From: Cellulomonas fimi | Lineage (GTDB): Bacteria; Actinomycetota; Actinomycetes; Actinomycetales; Cellulomonadaceae | DNA: 64,000 nt | Reading direction: 5' to 3' | Assembly (NCBI RefSeq): GCF_028583725.1 | Contig: NZ_CP110680.1 | Location: 930,001-994,000 of the forward strand | Shown: positions 35,912 through 45,830 of the stretch, in pieces | Layout: every line of letters begins with the position of its first letter | How positions within the stretch are numbered: position 1 is the first letter of the stretch | Notes under the pieces: generated by a model | Seen by the model: only the letters and a program-made list of their open reading frames with translations | Told to the model about the DNA's origin: nothing | Database searches by the model: none | Translations under genes and position numbers: made by a program

Positions 35912-37330
35912 TCAGGCGCAGCTGACCGGGACGGTGCCGGTCGGGGCGTTGCCCGACGCGACGAACCCGTACTCCGTCTTCACGCCCGCACCGAGCAGGC
36001 CGTTCCACGGCGCGTTCTTCACCGTCACGGACGTGCCGCTGGTCGTGTACGTGCCGGACCAGCCGGACTGGATCGAGCCGCCGGTCGGGAGCGTGAACTG
36101 CGTCGTCCACGAGCCGATCATCCCGGTGCCGGCGGTGACGGTCACGCCGCCCTGCCAGCCGCCCGGCCACGCGCCCACGACCCGCAGCACCGCGGTGCAC
36201 GTGCCGCCCGGGTTCGACGTCGGGGTCGGCGTCGGGGTGGTCGGCGTCGGGTTCGGCGTGGTGGGCGTGGGGTCCGGCGTCGTCGGCGTCGGGTTCGGGG
36301 TGGTCGGGTCGACCGTGCCGCCGTAGATCTTCGCCGTCTTCGCGGTGGACTTGATGCCGTTCGCGCCGTCGAAGATGCGCGTGCCCCACGACGTCTTCTG
36401 CGCCGGGTTGAAGTTCGTCACCATGTCGAGGTACTCGACGCCACCGCCGTTGCCCGACCACGACCAGCCGTAGTAGCCGATCCCGCGGGCGACGGACTCG
36501 GACATGATCGTGTCCTCGTCGGGGTTGCCGTCGGAGTGGTCGAAGCCGAACTCGCCGATGACGAGCGGCAGGTTCTTCGCCTTGAACGCGTCGAGGTAGG
36601 CCTTGATGGTCGACGCGTCCTTGTAGACGCCGTACATGTGCACCGAGAACAGCACGTTGCCGTCGGGGTCGCCCGCGGCGACGGTCGCGGCCTGGTCGCG
36701 CATGGTGCCGGCCCAGTCCTGGCCCCAGTTGGGGGCGTCGATCACGATGTTGTGGTGCAGGCCCGCGGCACGCAGCTTCTTGATCGCCGCGACCGAGTCC
36801 GCCGCCCAGCTCGCGTTCGTGGTGGCGTTGTTGCCGTACGGCTCGTTGCCGATGTTGATCTGGACGTAGTCCTCCTGCCCGATCAGCGCCGACTTGATGC
36901 CGACCCAGTAGTTCGCGGCCGTGTCGAGCGAGACCGCGCCGGACTGCTCGCCGTAGCCGGTCGTGTCGTGGTTCTCGAGCATGCAGATCAGCTTGTTGGC
37001 CTTGCACAGGCTGATGACGTTCGTGACGTCGGCGGCGTCGTTCTTCGTCCACCGGTCGCCGCCCGACAGCACCACGCGCAGGGCGTTGGCGCCTGCCGCG
37101 CGGATCGCGGGGATCGCCGTCGCGGTCTGCGACGTGTACCAGGTGTGCGCTTGGCTGACGCCGCGGGCGACGAACGGCGTGCCGTCCTTCTCGACGAGCT
37201 GCGTGCCGGAGACGCGCAGGCCAGGCGGCGTGGCGGCGTTCGCCGCCGTCGAGACGAGCGACACCGCGCCCAGCGCGACGACCGCCGACGCGAGGGCGGC
37301 GCCGGTGAGCAGGGACAGTCGGGATCTCAT
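35912..37330 (-). CDS. Secreted GH5 beta-mannanase with C-terminal CBM2
   Basis: 472 residues. A signal peptide ends near AANA-AT (~residue 33). The catalytic domain (~35-335) is glycoside hydrolase family 5, most like subfamily 8 endo-1,4-beta-mannanases: INIGNEPYGNN has the acid/base Glu163 and LVIGEFGF the nucleophile Glu260. A Pro/Thr linker of TTPNPTP-type repeats leads to a family 2 carbohydrate-binding module (~375-472) closed by the Cys pair GGTCTAV...VPVSCA. It should cut mannans or glucomannans in plant walls while held on cellulose. ATG 37330 has GAGG six bases upstream; ATG 37336 is an alternative. Some GH5 cellulases are close, so substrate confidence is moderate. Confidence 0.87.
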   Translation of the reverse strand: MRSRLSLLTGAALASAVVALGAVSLVSTAANAATPPGLRVSGTQLVEKDGTPFVARGVSQAHTWYTSQTATAIPAIRAAGANALRVVLSGGDRWTKNDAADVTNVISLCKANKLICMLENHDTTGYGEQSGAVSLDTAANYWVGIKSALIGQEDYVQINIGNEPYGNNATTNASWAADSVAAIKKLRAAGLHHNIVIDAPNWGQDWAGTMRDQAATVAAGDPDGNVLFSVHMYGVYKDASTIKAYLDAFKAKNLPLVIGEFGFDHSDGNPDEDTIMSESVARGIGYYGWSWSGNGGGVEYLDMVTNFNPAQKTSWGTRIFDGANGIKSTAKTAKIYGGTVDPTTPNPTPTTPDPTPTTPNPTPTTPTPTPTSNPGGTCTAVLRVVGAWPGGWQGGVTVTAGTGMIGSWTTQFTLPTGGSIQSGWSGTYTTSGTSVTVKNAPWNGLLGAGVKTEYGFVASGNAPTGTVPVSCA

Positions 37331-37480
37331 GGACATCCTCGTTTCCGGGTGTGTGACGACCGCCGCGAGCCCGGGTTCCAGCTCGACGCCCGCGCCGGTG
37401 CGGACCGTGGTCGCACCCGCCCGCCGTTCCGCCGGCCGGTCGACGGGCGGGTGCCGGGCGCCAACACAACCAGGGCGGGA

Positions 37481-37507
37481 AAGCGTCCCCCAGAGCCCTA
37501 AACGCTT
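37481..37507. promoter_or_regulatory. LacI-type operator candidate upstream of the mannanase gene
   Basis: AAGCGT (37481-37486) and ACGCTT (37502-37507) form an inverted repeat with 15-nt spacing, about 150 bp before the start. The words AAGCG and CGCTT resemble half-sites of LacI-family sugar repressors that control glycoside hydrolase genes in actinobacteria. The match is partial. Confidence 0.35.
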
Positions 37508-37591
37508 CACCGGTCGGGCCGTCCGGCGGGGCCTCCCGATAGGGTCGCCCGCCGCCCGTCAAGCCCCGCCACGGACAACCCCTGGACGCGC

Positions 37592-37650
37592 GTCGACCCG
37601 GTCCTGGCGACCGCTGCGGGGCCGCGAGCGGTAGCCGGAACCGGGTCGAC
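37592..37650. terminator. Long hairpin terminating acs
   Basis: The outer stem is a perfect 11 bp (37592-37602 GTCGACCCGGT, 37640-37650). It continues through two mismatches and one G-U pair to an inner ACCGCT/AGCGGT helix, about 22 paired positions in all, with an 11-nt loop. It starts 9 bp after the acs stop codon at 37660. Confidence 0.65.
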
Positions 37651-37659
37651 GAGGTGGTG

Positions 37660-39669
37660 TCAGTCCTCCGACGAAGCGGCGGGCTTCGACAGGCCCTGGG
37701 CGATCAGGTCCATGACCGAGGAGTCCGCGAGGGTCGTCGCGTCGCCGACCTGGCGGTGCTCCGCGACGTCCCGCAGCAGGCGCCGCATGATCTTGCCGGA
37801 CCGCGTCTTGGGCAGCTCCTGCACCACGAGGATCTGCCGGGGCTTCGCGATCGGGCCGATCTCCTTCGCGACGTGGTTGCGCAGCTCGGCCTGCACCTCG
37901 TCGCCGGACTTCTCCGCACCGCCCGCGCCGCCGCGCAGGATGACGAACGCGACGACGGCCTGACCGGTCGTCTCGTCCGTCGCGCCCACGACCGCGGCCT
38001 CCGCGACCCACGGGTGCGAGACCAGCGCCGACTCGATCTCGGTCGTCGACAGGCGGTGGCCGGACACGTTCATCACGTCGTCCACGCGGCCCAGCAGCCA
38101 GATGTCGCCGTCGTCGTCCTTCTTCGCCCCGTCACCCGCGAAGTACAGGCCGGGGAACCTCGACCAGTAGGTGTCCTTGTAGCGCTCCGGGTCGCCCCAG
38201 ATGCCGCGCAGCATCGACGGCCACGGCTCGGAGAGCACGAGGTAGCCGCCGCCGCCGTCGGGCACGGGGTGCGCCTCGTCGTCGACGACGTCCGCCGCGA
38301 TGCCCGGCAGAGGCACCTGCGCCGACCCGGGCTTGGCCTCCGTGACGCCCGGCAGCGGGCTGATCATGATCGCGCCCGTCTCCGTCTGCCACCACGTGTC
38401 GACCACCGGGGTGCGGTCGCCCCCGATGACGCGGCGGTACCACATCCACGCCTCGGGGTTGATGGGCTCACCCACCGAGCCGAGGACGCGCAGCGACGAC
38501 AGGTCGAACTGCGCGGGGATCTCCTCGCCCCACTTCATGCACGTGCGGATCGCCGTCGGCGCCGTGTAGAGGATCGAGACCTTGTACTTCTGGACGATCT
38601 CCCACCACCGGCCCCGGTGCGGGGTGTCGGGCGTGCCCTCGTAGATGACCTGCGTCGCGCCGTTCACGAGCGGCCCGTAGACGACGTACGTGTGCCCCGT
38701 GATCCAGCCGATGTCGGCCGTGCACCAGTAGACGTCCGACTCGGCCTTGAGGTCGAAGACGTTGCGGTGCGTGTACGCCGCCTGCGTCAGGTAGCCGCCC
38801 GTCGTGTGGAAGATGCCCTTCGGCTTCCCCGTCGTGCCGGACGTGTAGAGGATGAACAGCGGGTGCTCGGCGTCGAGCTCGACCGGGGTGTTCTGGTCCG
38901 ACGCGGAGTCCACCACGTCGTGCCACCAGACGTCGCGGCCCTCGGTCCACGCGACGTCCTGCTCCGTGCGCCGCACGACGAGCACGTGCTCGACCGACGG
39001 CGTGCCCTTCTCGAGCGCCTCGTCGACCGCCGGCTTCAGCGCCGACGGCGCCCCGCGGCGGTACCCGCCGTCCGCGGTGACGACGAGCTTCGCCTCCGCG
39101 TCGACGATGCGTGACGCGAGCGCCTCCGCCGAGAACCCGCCGAACACGACCGAGTGCGGCGCACCGATCCGGGCGCACGCGAGCATCGTCACGACGGCCT
39201 CGGGAATCAGCGGCATGTAGATCGCCACCCGGTCGCCCGTGCCGACGCCGAGCGCCGTGAACGCGTTCGCCGCCTTCGACACCTCGCGCTGCAGGTCGGC
39301 GTACGTGAGCGAGCGGCTGTCGCCACCCTCGCCCTCGAAGTGCAGGGCGACGCGGTCGCCGCGGCCCTCCTCGACGTGCCGGTCGACGGCGTTGTACGCG
39401 GCGTTCAGCTTCCCGTCGGCGAACCACGTCGCGAACGGGGCCTGCGACCAGTCGAGGGTCTGCGTGAACGGGGTCGACCAGGTCAGCAGCTCACGGGCCT
39501 GGTCCGCCCAGAACGACGGACGGTCGGCCGCGGCCCACGCGTACAGGTCGCCGTGGGCGTTCGCCTGCGCGGCGAACTCGGGGGACGGGGGGAAGCGGCG
39601 GTCCTCGGAGAGCAGGTTCTCCAGCCCGGCGGGCTTGTCCGAGGACTCGGTGGCGGTGGTGTCGGTCAC
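37660..39669 (-). CDS. acs: Acetate--CoA ligase
   Basis: 669 residues, full-length AMP-forming acetyl-CoA synthetase. It activates acetate to acetyl-CoA via acetyl-AMP. Core motifs: YTSGTTGKPKGIFHTTGGYL, the acyl-binding DTWWQTETG, RVDDVMNVSGHRLSTTEIES, and the C-terminal KTRSGKIMRRLLRD whose Lys is the usual acetylation site. GTG at 39669 follows AGGAGGTCGCAC. The gene is alone in its transcript. Acs lies close to the Tad/helicase region here, as in mycobacteria. Confidence 0.95.
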   Translation of the reverse strand: MTDTTATESSDKPAGLENLLSEDRRFPPSPEFAAQANAHGDLYAWAAADRPSFWADQARELLTWSTPFTQTLDWSQAPFATWFADGKLNAAYNAVDRHVEEGRGDRVALHFEGEGGDSRSLTYADLQREVSKAANAFTALGVGTGDRVAIYMPLIPEAVVTMLACARIGAPHSVVFGGFSAEALASRIVDAEAKLVVTADGGYRRGAPSALKPAVDEALEKGTPSVEHVLVVRRTEQDVAWTEGRDVWWHDVVDSASDQNTPVELDAEHPLFILYTSGTTGKPKGIFHTTGGYLTQAAYTHRNVFDLKAESDVYWCTADIGWITGHTYVVYGPLVNGATQVIYEGTPDTPHRGRWWEIVQKYKVSILYTAPTAIRTCMKWGEEIPAQFDLSSLRVLGSVGEPINPEAWMWYRRVIGGDRTPVVDTWWQTETGAIMISPLPGVTEAKPGSAQVPLPGIAADVVDDEAHPVPDGGGGYLVLSEPWPSMLRGIWGDPERYKDTYWSRFPGLYFAGDGAKKDDDGDIWLLGRVDDVMNVSGHRLSTTEIESALVSHPWVAEAAVVGATDETTGQAVVAFVILRGGAGGAEKSGDEVQAELRNHVAKEIGPIAKPRQILVVQELPKTRSGKIMRRLLRDVAEHRQVGDATTLADSSVMDLIAQGLSKPAASSED

Positions 39670-39800
39670 GTGCGACCTCCTGTGGCGCAACGACGTCGGT
39701 GCGGAACCCGGGAGCGACCGGGTCAGAACAGGCACTCTAGCCGCGCACGATCCGCCACGGCCGGGCGGGGCGAGGCGCGCGACGGTGACGGACGGGCCGG

Positions 39801-40715
39801 TCAGACGCGGTGGCGCTCGCGGAACTCGCCGAGGTGCACGCCGCGACGCCGCGCGACCGCGGCCACCACCCCGACCAGCAGGACCAGGAACCCGGCGACG
39901 AGCAGCGTCCCCGACGTCCCCGCGACCGTCACCTGCGTGACCGTGAGCCGCCAGCCGGTGTCGTCGAGGACGGCCAGCGTCTGGGCGCGGGCGACGGACG
40001 GCGCGAACAGGTAGAAGCCGCCGGCGGCCGTGAGCAGCGCGCCGCCCGCGATCGGGACGGCTGCCGACCAGATCGCCAGCAGCGCGACCAGGCCGAGCAG
40101 CAGCAGCCCGATCGACACCAGGACGATGCCCAGCACCTCCGTCGAGCCGTCCCAGCCGTCGACCTGCGCCTCGAGGATGCGCGCCTGCCCGACGAGCACG
40201 AGGCCCACGCCCGCGGGCGCGAGCAGCAGGCCGACGATCGCGCCGAGGACGTGCGCGCCGAAGCTCGTGGAGCGTGGTGCGTTGGGGGCGGGGAACAGGC
40301 TCTCGTCGTCGGCGGCGGAGGAGGTCCGCGGTGCCGTCGTCGCCGGTGCCGCAGCCGTCGTGCCACCCGCACCCGCGGCGGTCGTCGCCGGTGCGGGCGG
40401 GGGCGCGGGCGTCGAGCCGGCGGTCGGGTCGGGTGCCGTGCGCGCGGTCGTCGGGGACGTCGTGGGCGCCGGCGTGTCCGTGCGCGGGCCCGGCGACGAG
40501 CCGGTCGCGGGGGTGAACGTCTCACCCGTGGTCGCGGCACCCGTCTCGGGCGGCGGGGTCGGGGCGGGACGCACGACGGCGTGCCGACCGGTGTCGGTGC
40601 CGGGCGCCGCCGGGGTGTCGGTCGTCGTCGGGCTGTCGGTCGTCGCCGGGGTGCCGGTCGTCGACGCGTCGGGCGCCTCGTCGGCGGACGGGCGGTGCGG
40701 GTCGGAGGTGCTCAT
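39801..40715 (-). CDS. Membrane protein with Thr/Pro-rich N-terminus, unknown function
   Basis: 304 residues. The first ~140 are a low-complexity Thr/Pro/Ala region (TTDSPTTTDTPAAPGT and similar), then four hydrophobic segments between ~150 and ~290 (AHVLGAIVGLLLAPAGVGLV, LGIVLVSIGLLLLGLVALLA, and others) and a short basic tail. No enzymatic motif is seen. ATG at 40715. The unstructured half is probably on one side of the membrane and may be variable between strains. Confidence 0.7.
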   Translation of the reverse strand: MSTSDPHRPSADEAPDASTTGTPATTDSPTTTDTPAAPGTDTGRHAVVRPAPTPPPETGAATTGETFTPATGSSPGPRTDTPAPTTSPTTARTAPDPTAGSTPAPPPAPATTAAGAGGTTAAAPATTAPRTSSAADDESLFPAPNAPRSTSFGAHVLGAIVGLLLAPAGVGLVLVGQARILEAQVDGWDGSTEVLGIVLVSIGLLLLGLVALLAIWSAAVPIAGGALLTAAGGFYLFAPSVARAQTLAVLDDTGWRLTVTQVTVAGTSGTLLVAGFLVLLVGVVAAVARRRGVHLGEFRERHRV

Positions 40716-40765
40716 CGCGTCTCCTCAGGTGACGGTGCACGTGCGCCTCGACGGCGCCGTTCGCC

Positions 40766-41704
40766 TCACCGTATTGCCGCAGGCACCGCCTCGCCGGTCG
40801 GCAGGGGCGTGTCGTGCGGGGCGCGACCCGGCAGGCCCATCTCGACCACCCGGTGCGCGGCCGTGACGCCGAGCGGCTCCGCGGCCTCGTCGAGCTCCTG
40901 CGCCTGCCACCGCGCGACCTGCGGGGCGGCCCGCGGTGCGCGGACCCCGTACGCGTAGGCCGCGCCGACGAGCACGGCGCCGCCGACCAGGTTCCCCAGC
41001 CCGACGAGCGCGAGGTTGCGCGCCATCTCCGCGACCGTCGCGCCCGGCAGCCCGCCGAGCAGGCCGAGCGAGAACGTCGTCATGTTCGCGACGACGTGCT
41101 CGAAGCCCGACGTGATGAAGACCATGACGCACGCGAACACGAGCGCGATCTTGGCGCCCTCGCTCTTCAGCCGCGCACCGCACCAGATCGCGAGGCAGAC
41201 GAGCAGGTTGCACAGGATGCCGCGGACGAACAGCTGCCCGCCCGACTCGTGCGCCTTGTGCTCGAGCATCGTCGCGATCGTCGCGCCGCCCGCCGTCCCG
41301 GGGCCGACCACCCCCGACACGTGCACGAGCGCGGCGAACGCCATCGACCCGAGCAGGTTCCCACCGGTCACGGCGAGCAGCGTCAGGCCCGCGCGGCCCC
41401 ACGGCACGCGTCCGAGCATCGCGCCCTGCGTGAGGATCATCATCGCGGAGGTCGCGAGCTCCGCCCCGGCGACGACGACGATCGTCAGCGCGACCCCGAA
41501 GACCAGGCCCTTGACCAGCGGCGCGAAGCCCGACCCCGCGGCCTCGAGCGGGCCGCCCGCCGTCGCGAGGATCAGGACACCGATGCCGATGTAGGCGCCG
41601 GCGAGCATCGTGCGGACGAGGAACACGCCCGGCGTCGCCATGAGGTCGACCTTGTGGCGCGCCGCGTCGGCCTGCGCGAGCGCGGCGTCGGAGATGGGGA
41701 GCAC
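40766..41704 (-). CDS. Formate/nitrite transporter (FocA/NirC) family channel
   Basis: 312 residues, six helices. Family features: LVRTMLAGAYIGIGVLI in helix 1, GAELATSAMM, GGNLLGSMAFAALV, GILCNLLVCLAIW (the LCN region) and FEHVVANMTTFSLGLL (the central His). The pentameric channel passes formate, nitrite or similar small anions. The ~50-residue C-terminal tail is soluble. GTG at 41704. It is divergent from an old yellow enzyme, and formate handling would match the anaerobic nrdDG pathway in this window. Confidence 0.85.
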   Translation of the reverse strand: MLPISDAALAQADAARHKVDLMATPGVFLVRTMLAGAYIGIGVLILATAGGPLEAAGSGFAPLVKGLVFGVALTIVVVAGAELATSAMMILTQGAMLGRVPWGRAGLTLLAVTGGNLLGSMAFAALVHVSGVVGPGTAGGATIATMLEHKAHESGGQLFVRGILCNLLVCLAIWCGARLKSEGAKIALVFACVMVFITSGFEHVVANMTTFSLGLLGGLPGATVAEMARNLALVGLGNLVGGAVLVGAAYAYGVRAPRAAPQVARWQAQELDEAAEPLGVTAAHRVVEMGLPGRAPHDTPLPTGEAVPAAIR

Positions 41705-41794
41705 CGGACCACTGTCCCCCCGGCCTGCGTCCGAGTCGTGGGACGAAAGACCGCCCGGGAATCCGCGCGGGCCCCGGCGCGGTTGGCTCCCGAC

Positions 41795-42916
41795 GTGACC
41801 CGACTGTTCTCCCCGCTCACCCTCCGCGGCACCACGTTCGCCAACCGCGCGTGGCTCGCGCCCATGTGCATGTACTCCGCCGTCGACGGCCACCCGACCG
41901 ACTGGCACCTCGTGCACCTCGGTGCGCGCGCATCCGGCGGCTACGGCCTGCTGCTCGCGGAGGCCACCGCCGTCGTCGCCGAGGGCCGGATCTCGCCGCG
42001 CGACACCGGTCTGTGGGACGACGCGCACGTCGCGTCGTGGCGGCGGGTCACCGACTTCGTGCACGCGCGTGGGACGCGCATCGGCGTCCAGCTCGCGCAC
42101 GCCGGGCGCAAGGCGTCGACGCGTGCGCCGTTCGAGGCCGTCGAGGGGTCCGTGGGCGTCGACGAGGGCGGCTGGGCCACTCTCGGGCCGGGGGCCGAGC
42201 CGTTCCCCGGGCTCGACGCGCCGACCGCGATGACGACCGAGCAGGTCGCCGCGGTCCCGGCGCAGTTCGCGGCCGCCGGCCGACGCGCGCTCGACGCCGG
42301 GTTCGACGTCGTCGAGGTGCACGCCGCGCACGGCTACCTGCTGCACCAGTTCCTCTCGCCGCTCACCAACACGCGCGACGACGAGTACGGCGGCTCGCCC
42401 GAGAACCGCGCGCGCCTGCTCGTCGAGACCGTCGACGCCGTGCGCGCCGTGTGGCCCGACGACCTGCCGCTGCTCGTGCGCGTCTCCGCGACCGACTGGG
42501 TGCCCGGCGGCCTCGACGTCGCCGACGTCGCCGCCGTCGTGAAGGACCTCGCCGGGCACGGCGTCGACCTCGTCGACGTCTCCACGGGCGGCAACGCGCC
42601 CGCGACGATCCCCGTCGGACCGGGCTACCAGGTGCCCGCCGCGCGCACCGTGCGCGAGACGTCCGGCCTCCCCGTCGCCGCGGTCGGTCTCATCACGTCG
42701 CCCGAGCAGGCCGAGCAGGCGCTCGTCGACGGTGCCGCCGACGCCGTGCTCCTGGGACGCGTCGCGCTGCGCGACCCGTCGTGGCCGCTGCGCGCCGCGC
42801 ACGAGCTGGGCGTCACGACCGGCGTGCTCCCGGTCGCCGACGGAGTGTCCGACGTCGCCGGCCTGCCCGAGGTCACCGGGTGGCAGCCGCAGTACGTGCG
42901 GGGCGCCTGGCGCTGA
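41795..42916 (+). CDS. NADH:flavin oxidoreductase, old yellow enzyme (YqjM class)
   Basis: 373 residues, FMN TIM barrel. LAPMCMYSA carries the Cys that tunes the flavin in the YqjM class, QLAHAGRKAS the FMN-contact strand, and VEVHAAHGYLLHQFLSPLTN the substrate His pair and Tyr. It reduces activated C=C bonds of electrophiles with NAD(P)H. GTG at 41795. A single-gene unit ending at a bidirectional terminator. Confidence 0.9.
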   Translation: MTRLFSPLTLRGTTFANRAWLAPMCMYSAVDGHPTDWHLVHLGARASGGYGLLLAEATAVVAEGRISPRDTGLWDDAHVASWRRVTDFVHARGTRIGVQLAHAGRKASTRAPFEAVEGSVGVDEGGWATLGPGAEPFPGLDAPTAMTTEQVAAVPAQFAAAGRRALDAGFDVVEVHAAHGYLLHQFLSPLTNTRDDEYGGSPENRARLLVETVDAVRAVWPDDLPLLVRVSATDWVPGGLDVADVAAVVKDLAGHGVDLVDVSTGGNAPATIPVGPGYQVPAARTVRETSGLPVAAVGLITSPEQAEQALVDGAADAVLLGRVALRDPSWPLRAAHELGVTTGVLPVADGVSDVAGLPEVTGWQPQYVRGAWR

Positions 42917-42953
42917 CCCCGCCAGCCGTGGGCCGTCGCGGCTGACGTCCCGG

Positions 42954-42985
42954 CTGCCCGGGCGCGACCGGTCCCGCCCGGGCAG
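42954..42985. terminator. Bidirectional terminator between OYE and malic enzyme genes
   Basis: CTGCCCGGGCG (42954-42964) and CGCCCGGGCAG (42975-42985), perfect 11-bp stem, 10-nt loop, between the convergent stops at 42916 and 42987. Confidence 0.65.
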
Positions 42986-42986
42986 G

Positions 42987-44393
<1,407 letters not shown>

Positions 44394-44423
44394 GCGCCTC
44401 ATTCTGGCCCGCGGCGCGGGGCA

Positions 44424-44459
44424 CGTCTCGGCATCGACGCGCGTCTCGGCATCGACGCG
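44424..44459. repeat. Two tandem 18-bp repeats
   Basis: Two perfect copies of an 18-bp unit (CGTCTCGGCATCGACGCG) at 44424-44441 and 44442-44459, in the gap between the malic enzyme and Fic-like genes. It may contain the promoters of both divergent genes. Confidence 0.75.
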
Positions 44460-44498
44460 CCCGCTGGGGAGCGTCGTCGCGGCTCGTAGGGTGTGCCG

Positions 44499-45380
44499 GT
44501 GCCCGCCGACCCGCTCGCCCCGCTCGTCGACCTGGCCGGCGTCGCCGACGCCGTGGACGCCGCGCGCGCCGCGTGCGAGGGGCTGCGGTGGCACGAGGCG
44601 TACCGGCGACGGTGGCGCGAGGTCCGGGCCGAGGCAGGCCTGCGCGGCGCGCGGGCCAGCGCGGCCGTCGACGGTGCGCGCGTGACGCTGGACGTCGCGC
44701 GCGGGCTCGCGACGGGCGCCGGGGGCCTGGACGCCGGCTCGACCGGTCGGCCACGCACCGCGCGGCCGGACCCGCACGTCGAGCGCGCGCTCGGCGCGGT
44801 GCGTGCGGCCGCCGCCGTCGAGCGCCTGATGCCCGACCTCGGCGCGCGCGGGTCCGCGACGCTCCCGCCCCTCCCGCAGCTCCTGGCACGGCTGCACGCC
44901 GCGGCGAGCGCGGGCTGGCTGGACGACGCCGCGGTCGGGCGTGTGCGCGGTGCGGCCGCCCCGCAGGACCTCACGGGACTCGGACCCGCACCCGCCGGCG
45001 ACGAGGTGGCGGCGCGCCTCGAGCTGCTCGGCCGGACCGTCGCGACCACGCGCGCTCCGGCGCTCGTCGTCGCCGCCGTCGTGCACGGGGAGCTGCTCAC
45101 CCTGCGGCCGTTCGCGGCGGGCAACGGCGTCGTCGCGCGCGCCGTCGCGCGGCTGCTCGTCACGACCCGCGGGCTCGACCCGACCGGTTCCGTCGTCGCG
45201 GAGGGCGGCTGGGCTTCGACGCCGCAGGCCTACCTCGGGGCCGCGGCCGGGTTCGCGACGGGGACGCCCGACGGGGTCGCCGGGTGGCTGCGGGGGAGTG
45301 CGGCGGCCGTCGTCGACGGGGTCGAGCGGGCACGGCTGGTCGCCGACGGGGTGCTCGCCGGTCGGCTCCCGTCGGACTGA
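44499..45380 (+). CDS. Fic-like protein with degenerate active site
   Basis: 293 residues, helical. VHGELLTLRPFAAGNGVVAR aligns with the Fic motif HxFx(D/E)GNGRxxR, but His is replaced by Arg, the acidic residue by Ala and the GNG-following Arg by Val. AMP-transferase activity is therefore unlikely; a binding or scaffold role is possible. No inhibitory (S/T)xxxE(G/N) helix is evident. GTG at 44499 or 44493. It ends with a strong hairpin. Confidence 0.65.
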   Translation: MPADPLAPLVDLAGVADAVDAARAACEGLRWHEAYRRRWREVRAEAGLRGARASAAVDGARVTLDVARGLATGAGGLDAGSTGRPRTARPDPHVERALGAVRAAAAVERLMPDLGARGSATLPPLPQLLARLHAAASAGWLDDAAVGRVRGAAAPQDLTGLGPAPAGDEVAARLELLGRTVATTRAPALVVAAVVHGELLTLRPFAAGNGVVARAVARLLVTTRGLDPTGSVVAEGGWASTPQAYLGAAAGFATGTPDGVAGWLRGSAAAVVDGVERARLVADGVLAGRLPSD

Positions 45381-45421
45381 GCGGGGCGCGCCCGGCGGGT
45401 GCCTGCCGGGGCCGTGGGCGA

Positions 45422-45485
45422 CGTGCGGTCGGCGTCTCGGGGCGACGGGACGAGGTGCTGTCGGCGTCTCACGGCGACGGGACGA
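45422..45485. repeat. Tandem 32-bp repeat
   Basis: Units 45422-45453 and 45454-45485 are identical at 28 of 32 positions (shared core TCGGCGTCTC and GGCGACGGGACGA). The first bases of a third unit (CGTGCTGGCGACG) follow. Noncoding. Confidence 0.7.
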
Positions 45486-45504
45486 CGTGCTGGCGACGAC
45501 ACAA

Positions 45505-45530
45505 CGACGGCGCCCCGAGGGGCGCCGTCG
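45505..45530. terminator. Terminator after the Fic-like gene
   Basis: CGACGGCGCCCC (45505-45516), 2 nt, GGGGCGCCGTCG (45519-45530). Perfect 12-bp arms; the closing pairs must open to form a loop. Confidence 0.6.
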
Positions 45531-45725
45531 CCGAACGGTGGCCGGAGGGTGATCAAGCGTGCACCTGTCCAGTCGCTACGGGTCGAGCCCGGTCGACCTG
45601 CCCAGAGGTGGGCAATCCTGCGCGTGGGTGCCCTCGCGGTCATCCAGTTGTGAGTCCTTGGTACCTCAGCCCGCGGCGGTTGGGAACCGGGCGGGACGAG
45701 AGCCCTGGACACGATCGCCGACGGA

Positions 45726-45756
45726 CCGCATGCCGGGACGCGTGCCCGGCATGCGG
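45726..45756. terminator. Terminator after the HAD-IB gene
   Basis: CCGCATGCCGGG (45726-45737), 7-nt loop, CCCGGCATGCGG (45745-45756). A perfect 12-bp stem 75 bp beyond the leftward HAD stop at 45831; further weaker hairpins lie between. Confidence 0.55.
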
Positions 45757-45830
45757 ACGGGCGTCGTCGGGTGCGTGCCGTCGCCGGCCTGAGGCCGCAG
45801 GCCGTCGGCGACGTCGCGGCCGGCGACGCG

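Larger units (their letters stand above)
37331..37659. other. 329-bp mannanase promoter region and acs terminator
   Basis: This gap holds the leftward mannanase promoter and the end of acs. The region around 37481-37507 is AT-richer and carries a LacI-like inverted repeat; 37592-37650 folds into a long hairpin. No gene is seen. Confidence 0.55.
45381..45830. other. 450-bp gene-free stretch with repeats and hairpins
   Basis: Between two convergent genes. It contains a 32-bp tandem duplication (45422-45485), a terminator (45505-45530), a second strong hairpin (45726-45756) and a stretch near 45550-45680 of somewhat lower GC. I looked for a tRNA in the middle and did not find an acceptable cloverleaf. 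Confidence 0.55.

Noticed and set aside
45560..45640. Possible tRNA in the Fic-HAD gap
   Set aside because: GGGTCGAGCCC looks like a T-arm but lacks the TTC-RA loop and no matching acceptor or D-arm is present.
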